A DNA stretch of 64,000 nt from Brachyhypopomus gauderio (taxonomy: Eukaryota > Chordata > Actinopteri > Gymnotiformes > Hypopomidae): NCBI RefSeq assembly GCF_052324685.1, contig NW_027506894.1, forward strand, positions 1,199,690-1,263,689. Reading direction: 5' to 3'. Under the pieces are notes generated by a model. The model saw only the letters and a program-made list of their open reading frames with translations, made no database searches and was not told where the DNA came from. Positions 42,386 to 52,043 of the stretch are shown here, one piece after another; the stretch's first letter is position 1; every line of letters begins with the position of its first letter. Both the position numbers and the translations under genes were made by a program.

Positions 42386-42445
42386 CTTTAATCAAGAGAC
42401 CCAAACAGGCCTGGAGCACTGGAAACACACTGCTTCTTATATCTT

Positions 42446-42495
<50 letters not shown>

Positions 42496-42517
42496 TCTCT
42501 CACACACTTTCTCACGT

Positions 42518-42660
42518 TTAGCATTGTTCACTTTTATAGTGTGACATGTGTAACTGACATTTTTAGTTTTGCATAACACCACATCCCTCTGCAGTGTGAA
42601 ACATGACACATTTTTTTTTATTTTTACACTAGACAGTTCTCCCATAGTCCCATCAGAGAA

Positions 42661-42699
<39 letters not shown>

Positions 42700-42800
42700 C
42701 TCCTTTTTTTGGTCTGTCTGTCTCTCTCTCATGTCTAGCAGTTCCACTTTGATAGTGTAAGATGTGTAACTGGCACTTCATAACTCCACATCTTTCTACA
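42518..42800 (-). promoter_or_regulatory. Upstream region of the Ig receptor with repeated block
   Basis: The block CACTTTTATAGTGTGACATG then TAACTGACA at 42518-42592 lies about 130 bp upstream of the signal ATG. It recurs in diverged form at 42742-42800 (CACTTTGATAGTGTAAGATG) and again at 160-245. CT microsatellites at 42440-42505 and 42662-42700 separate them. The promoter role is inferred from position and repeated conservation. No TATA box or initiator was established. Confidence 0.4.
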
Positions 42801-43154
42801 TTTTTAATCCTTAATTACACTTCCACTTTATTGCCATTTGTAATGTTTGGTAACACATTTTCTTGATTCATCAGTGATACTAAATGTAGAAAGCATTTTA
42901 GAACACAGAAAGTATAATTTACATTTGTTTACTGTTTATAGGGTCAAATACGTAACTGAAAAAGACCTAATAAATGAGTCTCATAAATCATAAAGGACAT
43001 TATTATTATTATGTTTTTTACAATTTCTAAATGCATGATGACTTGTTAAGTGTCACACATTTGCATGACATCACAAATTAAGCAGAAGTAATAAAAACTG
43101 GTAGGTGAGTTCATGACTGCAGTGTGGAGAATAGCATGTGCAAGACACAAAGAC

Positions 43155-43320
43155 AAATGTACATAACATACATCAGAATGTAACATATTGGTGTGACCTT
43201 AAAGGAATATATTACATAACATACATCAGAATGTAACATATTGGTGTGACCTTAAAGGAATATATTACATAACATACATCAGAATGTAACATATTGGTGC
43301 GACCTTATAGGAATATGTTA
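43155..43320. repeat. 53-bp tandem repeat, three units
   Basis: Three units contain ACATAACATACATCAGAATG then TAACATATTGGTGTGACC and AAAGGAATAT. The last unit is slightly diverged (GTGCGACCTTATAGG). 42801-43154 holds no recognisable gene. Confidence 0.88.
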
Positions 43321-43389
43321 CATTGTACTGATTTACATACACTAACACTAAAGCTCTAAAAAGGTGCGAGCAACAAAGAACCAAAACAG

Positions 43390-44140
43390 GAACTGCAACT
43401 GTTACATGTTTACTTAACGTTAGTTAATTATTGTTAATGTGTTACTTCATGTGTTGTTCATGTTAACTAATGCATTACTTCATGTTAGTTAATTATTGTT
43501 AATGTGTTACTTCATGTGTTGTTCATGTTAACTAATGCATTACTTCATGTTAGTTAGTCAACACCACTTACTCTGCACTTCATATAAACACAGCATTAAT
43601 GCAACTGTTACATGTTTACTTAACGTTAGTTAATTATTGTTAATGTGTTACTTCATGTGTTGTTCATGTTAACTAATGCATTACTTCACGTTAGTTAGTC
43701 AACACCACTTACTCTGCACTTCATATAAACACAGCATTAACTAATGCACCTGTTACATGTTTACTTAACGTTAGTTAATTATTGTTAATGTGTTACTTCA
43801 TGTGTTGTTCATGTTAACTAATGCATTAGTTAACGTTAGTAAGTAAACACCACTTACTCTGCACTTCATATAAACACAGCATTAACTAATGCAACTCTTA
43901 CATGTATAATTAACATTAGTTAATTATTGTTAATATGTTACTTCATGTGTTGTTCATGTTAACTAATGCATTAGTTAACGTTAGTTAGTCAACACCACTT
44001 ACTCTGCACTTCATATAAACACAACATTAACTAATGCACCTGTTACATGTTTACTTAATGTTAGTTAATTATTGTTAGTGTTACTTCATGTTTTGTTCAT
44101 ATTAACTAATGCATTACTTAACGTTAGTAAGTAAACACTT
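43390..44140. repeat. GTTA-rich complex tandem repeat
   Basis: Composite units of about 140-150 bp contain AACGTTAGTTAATTATTG, TGTTACTTCATGTGTTGTTC, ATGTTAACTAATGCATTA and CACCACTTACTCTGCACTTC. There are about five units, with internal sub-duplication in the first. No coding sequence. (GT)n at 44237-44254 and (CA)n at 44380-44432 follow, then unremarkable sequence to 44720. Confidence 0.85.
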
Positions 44141-44398
44141 AATGTAAAGTGTTACCGTGTAAAAAGATCAGGTGTGTCTGAACTCAAATCAGGTTTTTGC
44201 TGATTAATTTTTTTTCCCTCTGTATGTGTTCACTAGTGTGTGTGTGTGTGTGTGTACTGTGACTGTGGTTTTTTACATATTCTGTGATAAACTCTATTCC
44301 ACCTGTATCTTCTTGGCTGTTTTCAAACTGGAATAAACAGTTGGCTCTTCACAATTGACCTGGAATGAGACAAGTACACACATACAAACACACATACA

Positions 44399-44434
<36 letters not shown>

Positions 44435-44720
44435 GTAGTACAGCACTTAAATTCCATGAACAAGTTTTTTGTGGAGATATACCATCTGAATCTTAGCTGT
44501 AGTTCGCAATAGTGTAAATTTCCTAAATTTCCTCTTTTTGTTTACTGGTTATGGCTGTTGTGTTTTTGGAAGAGGCACACTGCAAAAAGTACCATCTTGA
44601 TATTATTCTATTTTAAGTAGCTGAGGATTTTTTTGGTAAAAATTTATGTAACCATATCTTTACCTAGTGGCAGTTTTTCAAAAGACAAAAACTATTTCAA
44701 ATAAGGTAAAAAAAATCAGA

Positions 44721-46980
44721 TGTCATGGTCACAGCTCCGGACCCTTCCCTGTGGGCGTGCCGTTACGTTGTCTGCGTGCCGTTATGTCCATGTATGTACT
44801 TCCGTGGGTGTGGGTTGTTCGTGAGCATGTTCGTAGTCGCACCTGTGCCTTGTCTCGAGATCACGTGGGTCAGCGTTATTCACCTATTTAATGTGCGTTC
44901 GCGCAGTTTCTTGTGCTCGTCTTTGTCTAAAGTTCCGTGCCTATGTGAGTGTCATCTGCTTGTACTTGCGCTCCGCATTGAGCTCATCCGTGTTCTGTTA
45001 TTTGTTCGACATTAAACGTTCTGTGTTTGCACCTTGCGATGCTCGTCGTGTCTCCTTCCTGCGAGCGTCACAGAAAGACGAGACTACGATGCCTGGGTAC
45101 ACGTCTGCGCGTAAGAAGGGGAAGAAGAGGGCGAAGCACCACCACTCCTCTTCCCCAGCACGCCACCGCGACACCCCCGGTCCAGTGGGGGAAAGACAGA
45201 CGAAGTGGAGGGAGAGTCACTGCCCTCCGACCCTGGCATACCCTGAGGAGGAGAGGAGAGAAGATCCCATCTTTGAGGCTGCATGGAGAGAGGGTCTCCG
45301 TGCACTGAGAAGGGAGTCCTCCCCGGCAAGCGGTGAGGAGAGCGATGAGGACCCGCTGGTCCTGTATGCGGGCATCGTGGCTGCGACTCCTCCCGAGTTC
45401 GAGTTCGGGAGTGATGAGTCGGGAGAAGAGGAGACGGAGGACGGAGCCAGTTACGCCCCGTCCCTGTTCTCCGCTCTGACTGTCTACTATGGTGAAGAGG
45501 GCGAGGACGTCAGCCCTTCACCATCGGTATATTCAGCACCCACCGTGTACTACGGCGAAGGGGAGAACGACGTTAGCCCCCCTCCGTCAGTGTCTTCGGC
45601 TCCGACAGAGCACTCCAGCGAGGAAGAGGGAAACATCAGACCTCCGCCGTTGGAGTGTTCAGAGTTCAACTAGCGCTCCGATGAAGAGGAGGAAGTGGTC
45701 AGTTCCCCTCCGTCCGTATACTCGGCTCCGACTGAGTATCACGGCGAGGGACATGAGAAAGCCAGCCCCTCTTCCTCCGTTCGCCAGCTCCCCTCCGAGC
45801 GAGGTAGCGAGAGCGATGAGGAGGACAGCGACGCTCAGTGCTCGGAAGCCACCGTGCAGTCTGTGCGGGAGGAACCTCGGGTCCCTTCGGAGGAAAGCAG
45901 TATGGACTGTTCTTGCTGCCCGACCCCGGAGGAGCCCATGTCGCTTGGTCACAGCATCTCCGAGAGTGAGGAGGAGATGGAGACGGCGAGGGGCGAGGCG
46001 ACGGCATCCCCGGGAGCGCAAAGGGGTCCTGGTATAGCCAGCGGTCCGAGGCGGGGATTCAGCGCGCCCTTGGAGACAAGGCGGACCCCAGTCGGCGCGC
46101 GGCAGAGAGCCAGGACTCCGGTGGCGCACAGAAGGAAGGCGGAAGCTGCCCGAGGGAAGCCACCGAGAGCAAGGCCAGCGGGAGCTCCGAGCAGCGCAAC
46201 GCGCGCACGGAGTCAGATCCCGAAGACCGGAGGGACTCCGCCGCCGGTACCGCCCGCTGCGTCACAGACCCCAGGACAGACCGCGCCACCGCTTGTGCTT
46301 TGGCAGGCAGCCGGAGCGCTGTCATGGCTGCCTGTTCCTATGTGTTTGTCTATCCCCGTGTGTCTCCCTAATCTCCTTTTCCCTCTTGTGCCCTTCATGT
46401 TTAATGTTCCCGTGTGCATGTTCGTGCTTGTGCCCGTGTTTAATGTTTTCTCCCCTGTCTTCCCAGGGAGGGTGTACTACAGCTGTTCGAGGCAGTTCCC
46501 GCCATCGGGGGAGACGGCTCTCGGAGGCTCGGGATCCCAGCGGCTCCGGACCATCCCGTCGGTGTAGGTTCGGGGATTTCCAGCTGCGCGGGACGCTCCG
46601 GGAGTAGCGAGCCCCTGGTGGAGGGTTCTGTCACAGTCACAGCTCCGGACCCTTCCCTGTGGGCGTGCCGTTACGTTGTCTGCGTGCCGTTATGTCCATG
46701 TATGTACTTCCGTGGGTGTGGGTTGTTCGTGAGCGTGTTCGTAGTCGCACCTGTGCCTTGTCTCGAGATCACGTGGGTCAGTGTTATTCACCTATTTAAT
46801 GTGCGTTCGCGCAGTGTCTTGTGCTCGTCTTTGTCTAAAGTTCCGTGCCTGTGTGAGTGTCATCTGCTTGTATTTGCGCTCCGCATTGAACTCATCCGTG
46901 TTCTGTTATTTGTTCGACATTAAACGTTCTGTGTTTGCACCTTGCGATGCTTGTCGTGTCTCCTTCCTGCGAGTGTCACA
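44721..46980 (+). mobile_element. Complete 2.26-kb LTR element with a non-canonical ORF
   Basis: Two 352-bp LTRs (44721-45072 and 46629-46980), TG...CA, are flanked by the perfect 5-bp TSD TCAGA (44716-44720 and 46981-46985). The LTRs are nearly identical. The internal region is only about 1.55 kb. It has one long coding frame (see next entry) and no recognisable protease, reverse transcriptase or integrase, so the element must be mobilised by another element. Related solo LTRs are at 24680-25021 and, more distantly, 48869-49207. Confidence 0.9.
45089..46567 (+). pseudogene. Acidic, repeat-bearing ORF of the LTR element, one in-frame TAG
   Basis: From ATG 45089 the frame starts MPGYTSARKKGKKRAKHHHS (basic). 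An acidic Ser/Glu/Asp region follows, with repeats of the type PPSVYSAPTVYYGEGEN at spacing of about 25-30 residues. A single TAG at 45671-45673 interrupts it. The same frame then continues open to 46567 with another SPPSVYSAPTEYHGEG repeat, more acidic sequence, an Arg/Pro-rich basic stretch, and a hydrophobic segment (around 46360-46460). The repeats on both sides of the TAG show it was one ORF of about 492 codons. I do not recognise the protein; it does not show a gag zinc knuckle. Readthrough of the amber codon is possible but unproven. Confidence 0.65.
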
Positions 46981-47727
46981 TCAGAGCTATTTTGACTGAT
47001 GAAAATGCCACTTATATGCCACTATAATTCAAAAATTGTTTGTGTCAATTTCACATTATTTAAACCTTTCACAAATCTAATCTCAAACATATCCTGAGAT
47101 GACCAGACTTCTTGCAAGAGAGCTTGCAGTCTCATGAGGCAGCCAAAGGTGTGTATTGAAAGGTGTGTCAACAGCAACAGCTGACACATGCCTCATTTAC
47201 ATAACACTGGAGGTAAGAAGGGCTAATCACACCTACCAAGAGAGCAAGAGACTTATGTCATTTGACATAAGTTAGGAGTCTAGTAGGGAGTCTGTCTAAA
47301 GACGAGGGTTTGGTAGTTCTAGTGTTTAATGTGCTCACCTGTCTGAGGGCTCGTTCTCTCTTCTTTGCATGGCTCAGGGTTGAGTAGGTGAGCTCACACT
47401 ACAAGAGAACAAATACACTGGTGGATTTTGTGTGGTAGATGTTCATTCCTGGACTGATCCTCAAGGACACCACATACCTCCTCTCCTGCTGACGGACGCT
47501 TCCTGTCAAAGACGGTGTCTGAATATACAGTACCACGGTCTCCTCAACCTGGAGAGACATGATTAACCCCCACGTTACTGTCTGAATATATCACACTCTC
47601 CTCAACCTGGAGAGACATTATTAACCCCCACATTACTGTCTGAATATATCACACTCTCCTCAACCTGGAGAGACATGATTAACCCCCACGTTACTGTCTG
47701 CTTGGACATACAATTTCTAACTCTCTA

Positions 47728-47768
<41 letters not shown>

Positions 47769-48098
47769 TTCTGGAGCTGTTTTACCTCGTTGTGTTTGCT
47801 TTCTCCTCTCTTCTCTTGTCTTGTCTGTTTTGTTTTCTTCCTGAGTAATGAGAATATGAGCAACTGTCACTCACACACATGCTGGGACGTTGTTTACATC
47901 ATCACACATGACCCCTGACCTGTTGGACTGGATGTAAGTGTGAAGATGAAGCACTACACACACCACTCAGGAATTCTGCTGATGTCAACATCTTGGTTCA
48001 GTTTCTTACTCACACCAAGACCACAGTGGTGCTGCAGTGTGTATGTCAACATAGCTGACCACACTGTTCACCCTGTTACACTATCACACTGTTCATCC
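46981..48098. other. No gene seen; short tandem repeats
   Basis: Contains three units of about 58 bp (47520-47690, CTCCTCAACCTGGAGAGACA with ATTAACCCCCAC), a CT/CA microsatellite (47727-47768) and a near-perfect palindrome CTTATGTCATTTGACATAAG near 47251. No coding frame could be supported. Confidence 0.6.
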
Positions 48099-48529
48099 TG
48101 TGTCGTGGAAATTTTCTGGAAATGGATGAGGACTCAGATGTGGTTAAATGATTAATTTATTACAAAAATATAAATATATATAAATAGGACAAAGACAGAT
48201 ACAGACATGAGAGTCTCATTCAAGCATGACAACTCTGAAGACAGGGGGGCACTCCCCCTGCTTATATACAATCTTAAACACAATTCAGCAGTTATAACAG
48301 CAGGTTATCTTTAGCACAGCATGTTCCAAAACATGGGCGCCCAGCAGGCTACTTTGTCTCACGTGTGTATCTCCTAATATGGACTTCCCTAGAGTTAGCA
48401 GAAGCAACTGATGTATCAGTTGAACACAGAGAAAGCTAAATGACCCAAGACTAGTAGCCTAGTGACTACCAGTTAACAGAGTGCTCTTACCCTCAGCACT
48501 CTCCCTGACCTGGGTCACAGTATAGCACA
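48099..48529 (-). mobile_element. Probable solo LTR, minus orientation
   Basis: TG...CA boundaries (TGTGTCGTGGAAATTTTC ... CAGTATAGCACA) are flanked by CATCC and CATGC, 4/5 matching. On the minus strand it has a TGTATATAAG TATA-like box (near 48265) and an AT-rich tract with an AATAAATT-type hexamer (near 48155), in LTR-like order. No second LTR or internal region is nearby. Boundaries are tentative. Confidence 0.5.
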
Positions 48530-48868
48530 CATGCATAATATGAACTAAATAGGCCTGTGTTGAAAAAATCGATTTTCCAATTCAAAAACGATTTGCATAT
48601 GATGATATGATAATCGATTCGTACGTCCAAAGATCGATTTTTTTGTGAACTTTTACCCCCGCCTCGTCACTGAATTCACGCAAGCGTGCTCGGTCTAACT
48701 AACTGTAAAACAACATGGCGTCGGACAGTGCCGGTAACGACGATAGTCAAATCGGAAATCTAAAAGCAGAAGGACAGTTTATCCAGTGTCAGTGACTATT
48801 TACAGTTAGTCCATGTCACTGACAGTTTACCCAGTGTTTTTACAGTTAAAAAAAGTTTAAAATGTTCT

Positions 48869-49207
48869 TGTAACGTTGGGCGCAAGGCGATGGACGAGAC
48901 AGAATCCTTTGCACTTTCCAAATCGTTACGTTTATTACATTTACCGAAGTGCAGACAGCGCACATAAAGCACGTTTACATAGAACATGTGTGACTCAACG
49001 ACGAGCACAGGACGCTGCGCGAACACACAAACCCCACGTGACGAGACGAGCCACAGGTGAGACCAGTGACTGTATATACGGTCTCTGGGTAAGACGGATT
49101 ATCACAAGACGCACCCGCACCCACGGAGATCCACAGACGCAGACGAGTAGACGCAGACAACGTTAACACACGCCCAAAAGGGAGGGGTCAGGGACCGTAA
49201 CATGACA
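48869..49207 (-). mobile_element. Solo LTR, minus orientation, TSD GTTCT
   Basis: On the minus strand it reads TGTCATGTTACGGTCCCTGA ... CGCCCAACGTTACA, related to the LTRs of 44721-46980 and 24680-25021. A perfect 5-bp duplication GTTCT lies at 48864-48868 and 49208-49212. ORFs across it are fortuitous. Confidence 0.85.
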
Positions 49208-49984
49208 GTTCTGTTCTTATATTCGCACTTTAAAGAAAAATACACGTTTACATTTTATACTTTCAGTTTATTAAGTGTGAGCACTTTTAAAATAAAAATG
49301 CATTTCGTAGCAACAGCTTTTGGGTGAATTCTTAATTATTTCAATCATAATAATAATGCACTGGTTAGTGTCCCAGTAGGAGTGCACTGTTGCAGATATA
49401 GACACCTCAAAGATGTCCTCTGTTTATTGTCCTGGATTACCTTTCTTGAAGGTAGATTTATGATGACCCTTTTCACCAGTCTTTCAGCCATCAGTAACTA
49501 CCAACTACCAGTAACTATTTGCTGAACCCACTCAGGTCTACTGACGCACCCCTGCGTCAAAGATGGCCGCCGTGCGAGTATATACATTAATGTTATAAAT
49601 ATCTCAGCGATACAACATCGCAGACACACGGTTCATACGTTTTTGAAAACTGGAAACTGTCCCTTTAAATGTTAATTCATGCTTGAGCAGACTGGCCACA
49701 AGATGGCAATACATGACCGAGTTGAAGCACACCCGTATATGGCTAATCCTTTTATGGCTTGCACGGAGGGGGGTTGATTTCTCCCCCGGTGTGACTGCCT
49801 GTGACTGCTGTGACTGGCGGATTCAAGTGTCAGTCATTACATGACCGCTGACATCACTCACATCGCCCTTTACGGATGTAGGAGGGTTTTAGGACGGCAT
49901 TAGATCCGTTTCACCTCGGACAAACACGGAAATACAGACTTTGACGGCCGCTAGCTAGCGAGCTAGCGTCTACTTATCTACATG

Positions 49985-50640
49985 GCAATGATGAAGGTAT
50001 GTTGATGATTTATGACTAAATGAATGTTATTTTGCAATATTGATCACTATAATAGCGGGCGATCACAGATAGGGTCGCAAATTTCGCGATGGTCCCGTGT
50101 AGTTAGTTCGCTAGCTAGCAGCTAGCTAGCATCTGGCTAGCTAGCGTCTACTGATGAACCTGTGTTGATTTCCTGAGGGGTTTATGAAAAATATAAACGA
50201 TCGATGACTAAATGCAATATCGATCACTATAATAGCGGGCGATCACAGATAGGGTCGCGAATTTCGCGATGGTGTACTGTAGTCCTGTTTGTAGTTCTAT
50301 GTAGCATCTAGCTAGCTAGCGTCTACTGATGACCCCCATATTGTAGGCCTGAGGAGAGACTCATGACCGATGACCCGAGGACCTACGACCTCAGGAAACA
50401 TATCACTCTTTGCGGAAGTTTTGGCCGCTTTTTGACGCCTGAGGTAAACAAACCGGTTTTGCTCAGTAGTTTACTACTACTACTACTAGCCCTTACTACT
50501 ACTACATAGCGGTTATGAACCTATGTTGATTTCCTGAAGGGTTTTATGAAAAGTATAACAGATCGAAGGCTAAATGAATGTTATTTTGCAATATTGCTCA
50601 CTATAATAGCAGACGATCGCAGATCGGCTCGCGATGTGTT
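49985..50640. repeat. Three dispersed ~110-bp repeats with GCTAGC clusters
   Basis: Related blocks at about 49990-50085, 50160-50275 and 50520-50640 share GTTGATTTCCTGAGGGGTTT (second and third), a CACTATAATAGC stretch, GCGATCACAGATAGGGTCGC and a TTCGCGATGG end. Between them, GCTAGCTAGC palindromic runs recur (49950-49975, 50110-50150, 50310-50325). No coding sequence. 50650-51300 is AT-rich without recognised features. Confidence 0.75.
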
Positions 50641-51539
50641 ACTAGCTGTCTAGCTAGCCTCCTGGTTCTGCTTCTGTGCAGAATTCGTAATTTATTCTTT
50701 ATAAAATTATTTTTACTTATTTTTTTATTATTTCGTATTTGTCTTTTGCCTATATGTTTGCTTTGTGAAAGTATAGTATATAATAATCTAGATGAGTGAA
50801 TATGGTTTTGGCTAAGCTGACTAGCCTGTAGTTTGAGATTTCTGTAGTTGAGGGTGTACACATTTCTGTACACTACTTTATACTTGTATACTACTATATA
50901 TATTACATGTTTCACTATTTTTGTGAAGCAAACCCTTGAACAAACATATTTCAAGCAACAACAATATTGATCTCTTTCAGTAAATGTGTAATTTCATATA
51001 AAATGTGAAAGAATTTTAGAAAATTTGCCTCATATTTCCAGGTTTAGGACCATATTATTTATTTATGCAATACTCTAAGTCAATGTAACCTCATTAGGAA
51101 GAGAGCTGAGATTGTTCTGAACATTTTGATATGAGACATGTGGGTAAAATGCTATAATTAAGTATGTTTAGAGACACATTTATGTAACCATGCTTAAACA
51201 GCAAAAATGCCCCTAGACTTCGATATAATACTAGTTTTAACATGTTGCTTCTGTACATAGTCAGGAAACAGCTCAAATACATTTTAATAACACTAAACCC
51301 TGAATTGGATCGAATCGGATCGAATCGATTAAATCGAAATAAATCGATTCTTAATCTTCAGAATCGGAATCGGATCGATTCTTGGAATTTGAATCGATAC
51401 CCAGCCCTAGAACTAAACATACATGATTACACTGAAACACACTACTTCATTATTATAGTCCTTCTGCTTAGTCAGAATGGACATGTGCTAAATCATAAAG
51501 TTCATAATGATCTCTTATAATAATTAAACATGATCTAAT

Positions 51540-52025
51540 CAGTAATTTCCAAGTGGAAAAAAACTCTTCAATGGGATTGAGGAAAGGAGAGTGAGGGGGG
51601 AAGAACTCCATGAGCATTCTTTGATGGGTAGCAAACCAAGCCCTGATGAGTTGACTATGGTGGAAATTCTCATTGACCCATACAATGACGTGGTGTGGTA
51701 GGTGAGGCCCTACGAGACCTCTCTCATTGTCAGGGATCAAATAGATGTAAAGGTGATCCAGGAAAAAGAGGAGCTTCTCTGTACTGTATGGGCCAAAACC
51801 GGGGATATGGGTGGCCACACCATTCTCAGAAATGGCAGCACACATAGTCAGATTGCCCCTTCGCTGGCCTGGGACATCCACTGTGGCCCGCTGGCCAATA
51901 ATGATGGAGGAGACGGAGGCACTTTGGGTTGAACTCGTCGACCTGCCTCTGCCATTGTGAGGCGATGGTTTATAACGTGGTCAATGAGCATCACCTGAAT
52001 CTCATCTGGGACAACACAGTGTGAT
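51540..52025 (-). pseudogene. IS630/Tc1-like transposase remnant
   Basis: On the minus strand, an N-terminal piece (52025-51900: VVPDEIQVMLIDHVINHRL, MAEAGRRVQPK) is followed, after loss of the middle of the protein, by the C-terminal catalytic part (51881-51540: GNLTMCAAISENGVATHIPG, HVIVWVNENFHHSQLIRAWF, PPHSPFLNPIEEFFSTWK). In the family the second catalytic Asp lies in a VWDN motif. Here it is VWVN, so Asp is replaced by Val. The C-terminus is cut after FSTWK. Immediately N-terminal, the coding sequence passes into an Arg/Gly-rich stretch that is the edge of the large satellite at 52044-55370. Confidence 0.82.
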
Positions 52026-52043
52026 AGTGCCCCTGGGTCTCTT

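Larger units (their letters stand above)
48550..51409. mobile_element. hAT element with perfect TSD GAACTAAA
   Basis: The left end is TAGGCCTGTGTTGAAAAAAT and the right end, inverted, is TAGGGCTGGGTATCGATTC. The 8-bp duplication GAACTAAA is perfect (48542-48549 and 51410-51417). Subterminal AATCGATTC/ATCGGATCGAATC motifs are abundant at both ends. Near 48716, ATGGCGTCGGACAGTGCC looks like a decayed transposase start. No other transposase coding remains. A solo LTR (48869-49207) and a block of GCTAGCTAGC-rich repeats (49930-50650) lie inside. Confidence 0.88.

Noticed and set aside
42333-42645. Glu/Arg-repeat ORFs near the signal exon
   Set aside because: Translations of CT microsatellites; only the 49-bp signal exon in this region has splice and signal features.
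45084-46640. Long ORFs in other frames and on the minus strand of the 44721-46980 element
   Set aside because: Shadows of the high-GC main frame; only frame 2 shows the repeated PPSVYSAPT motif.
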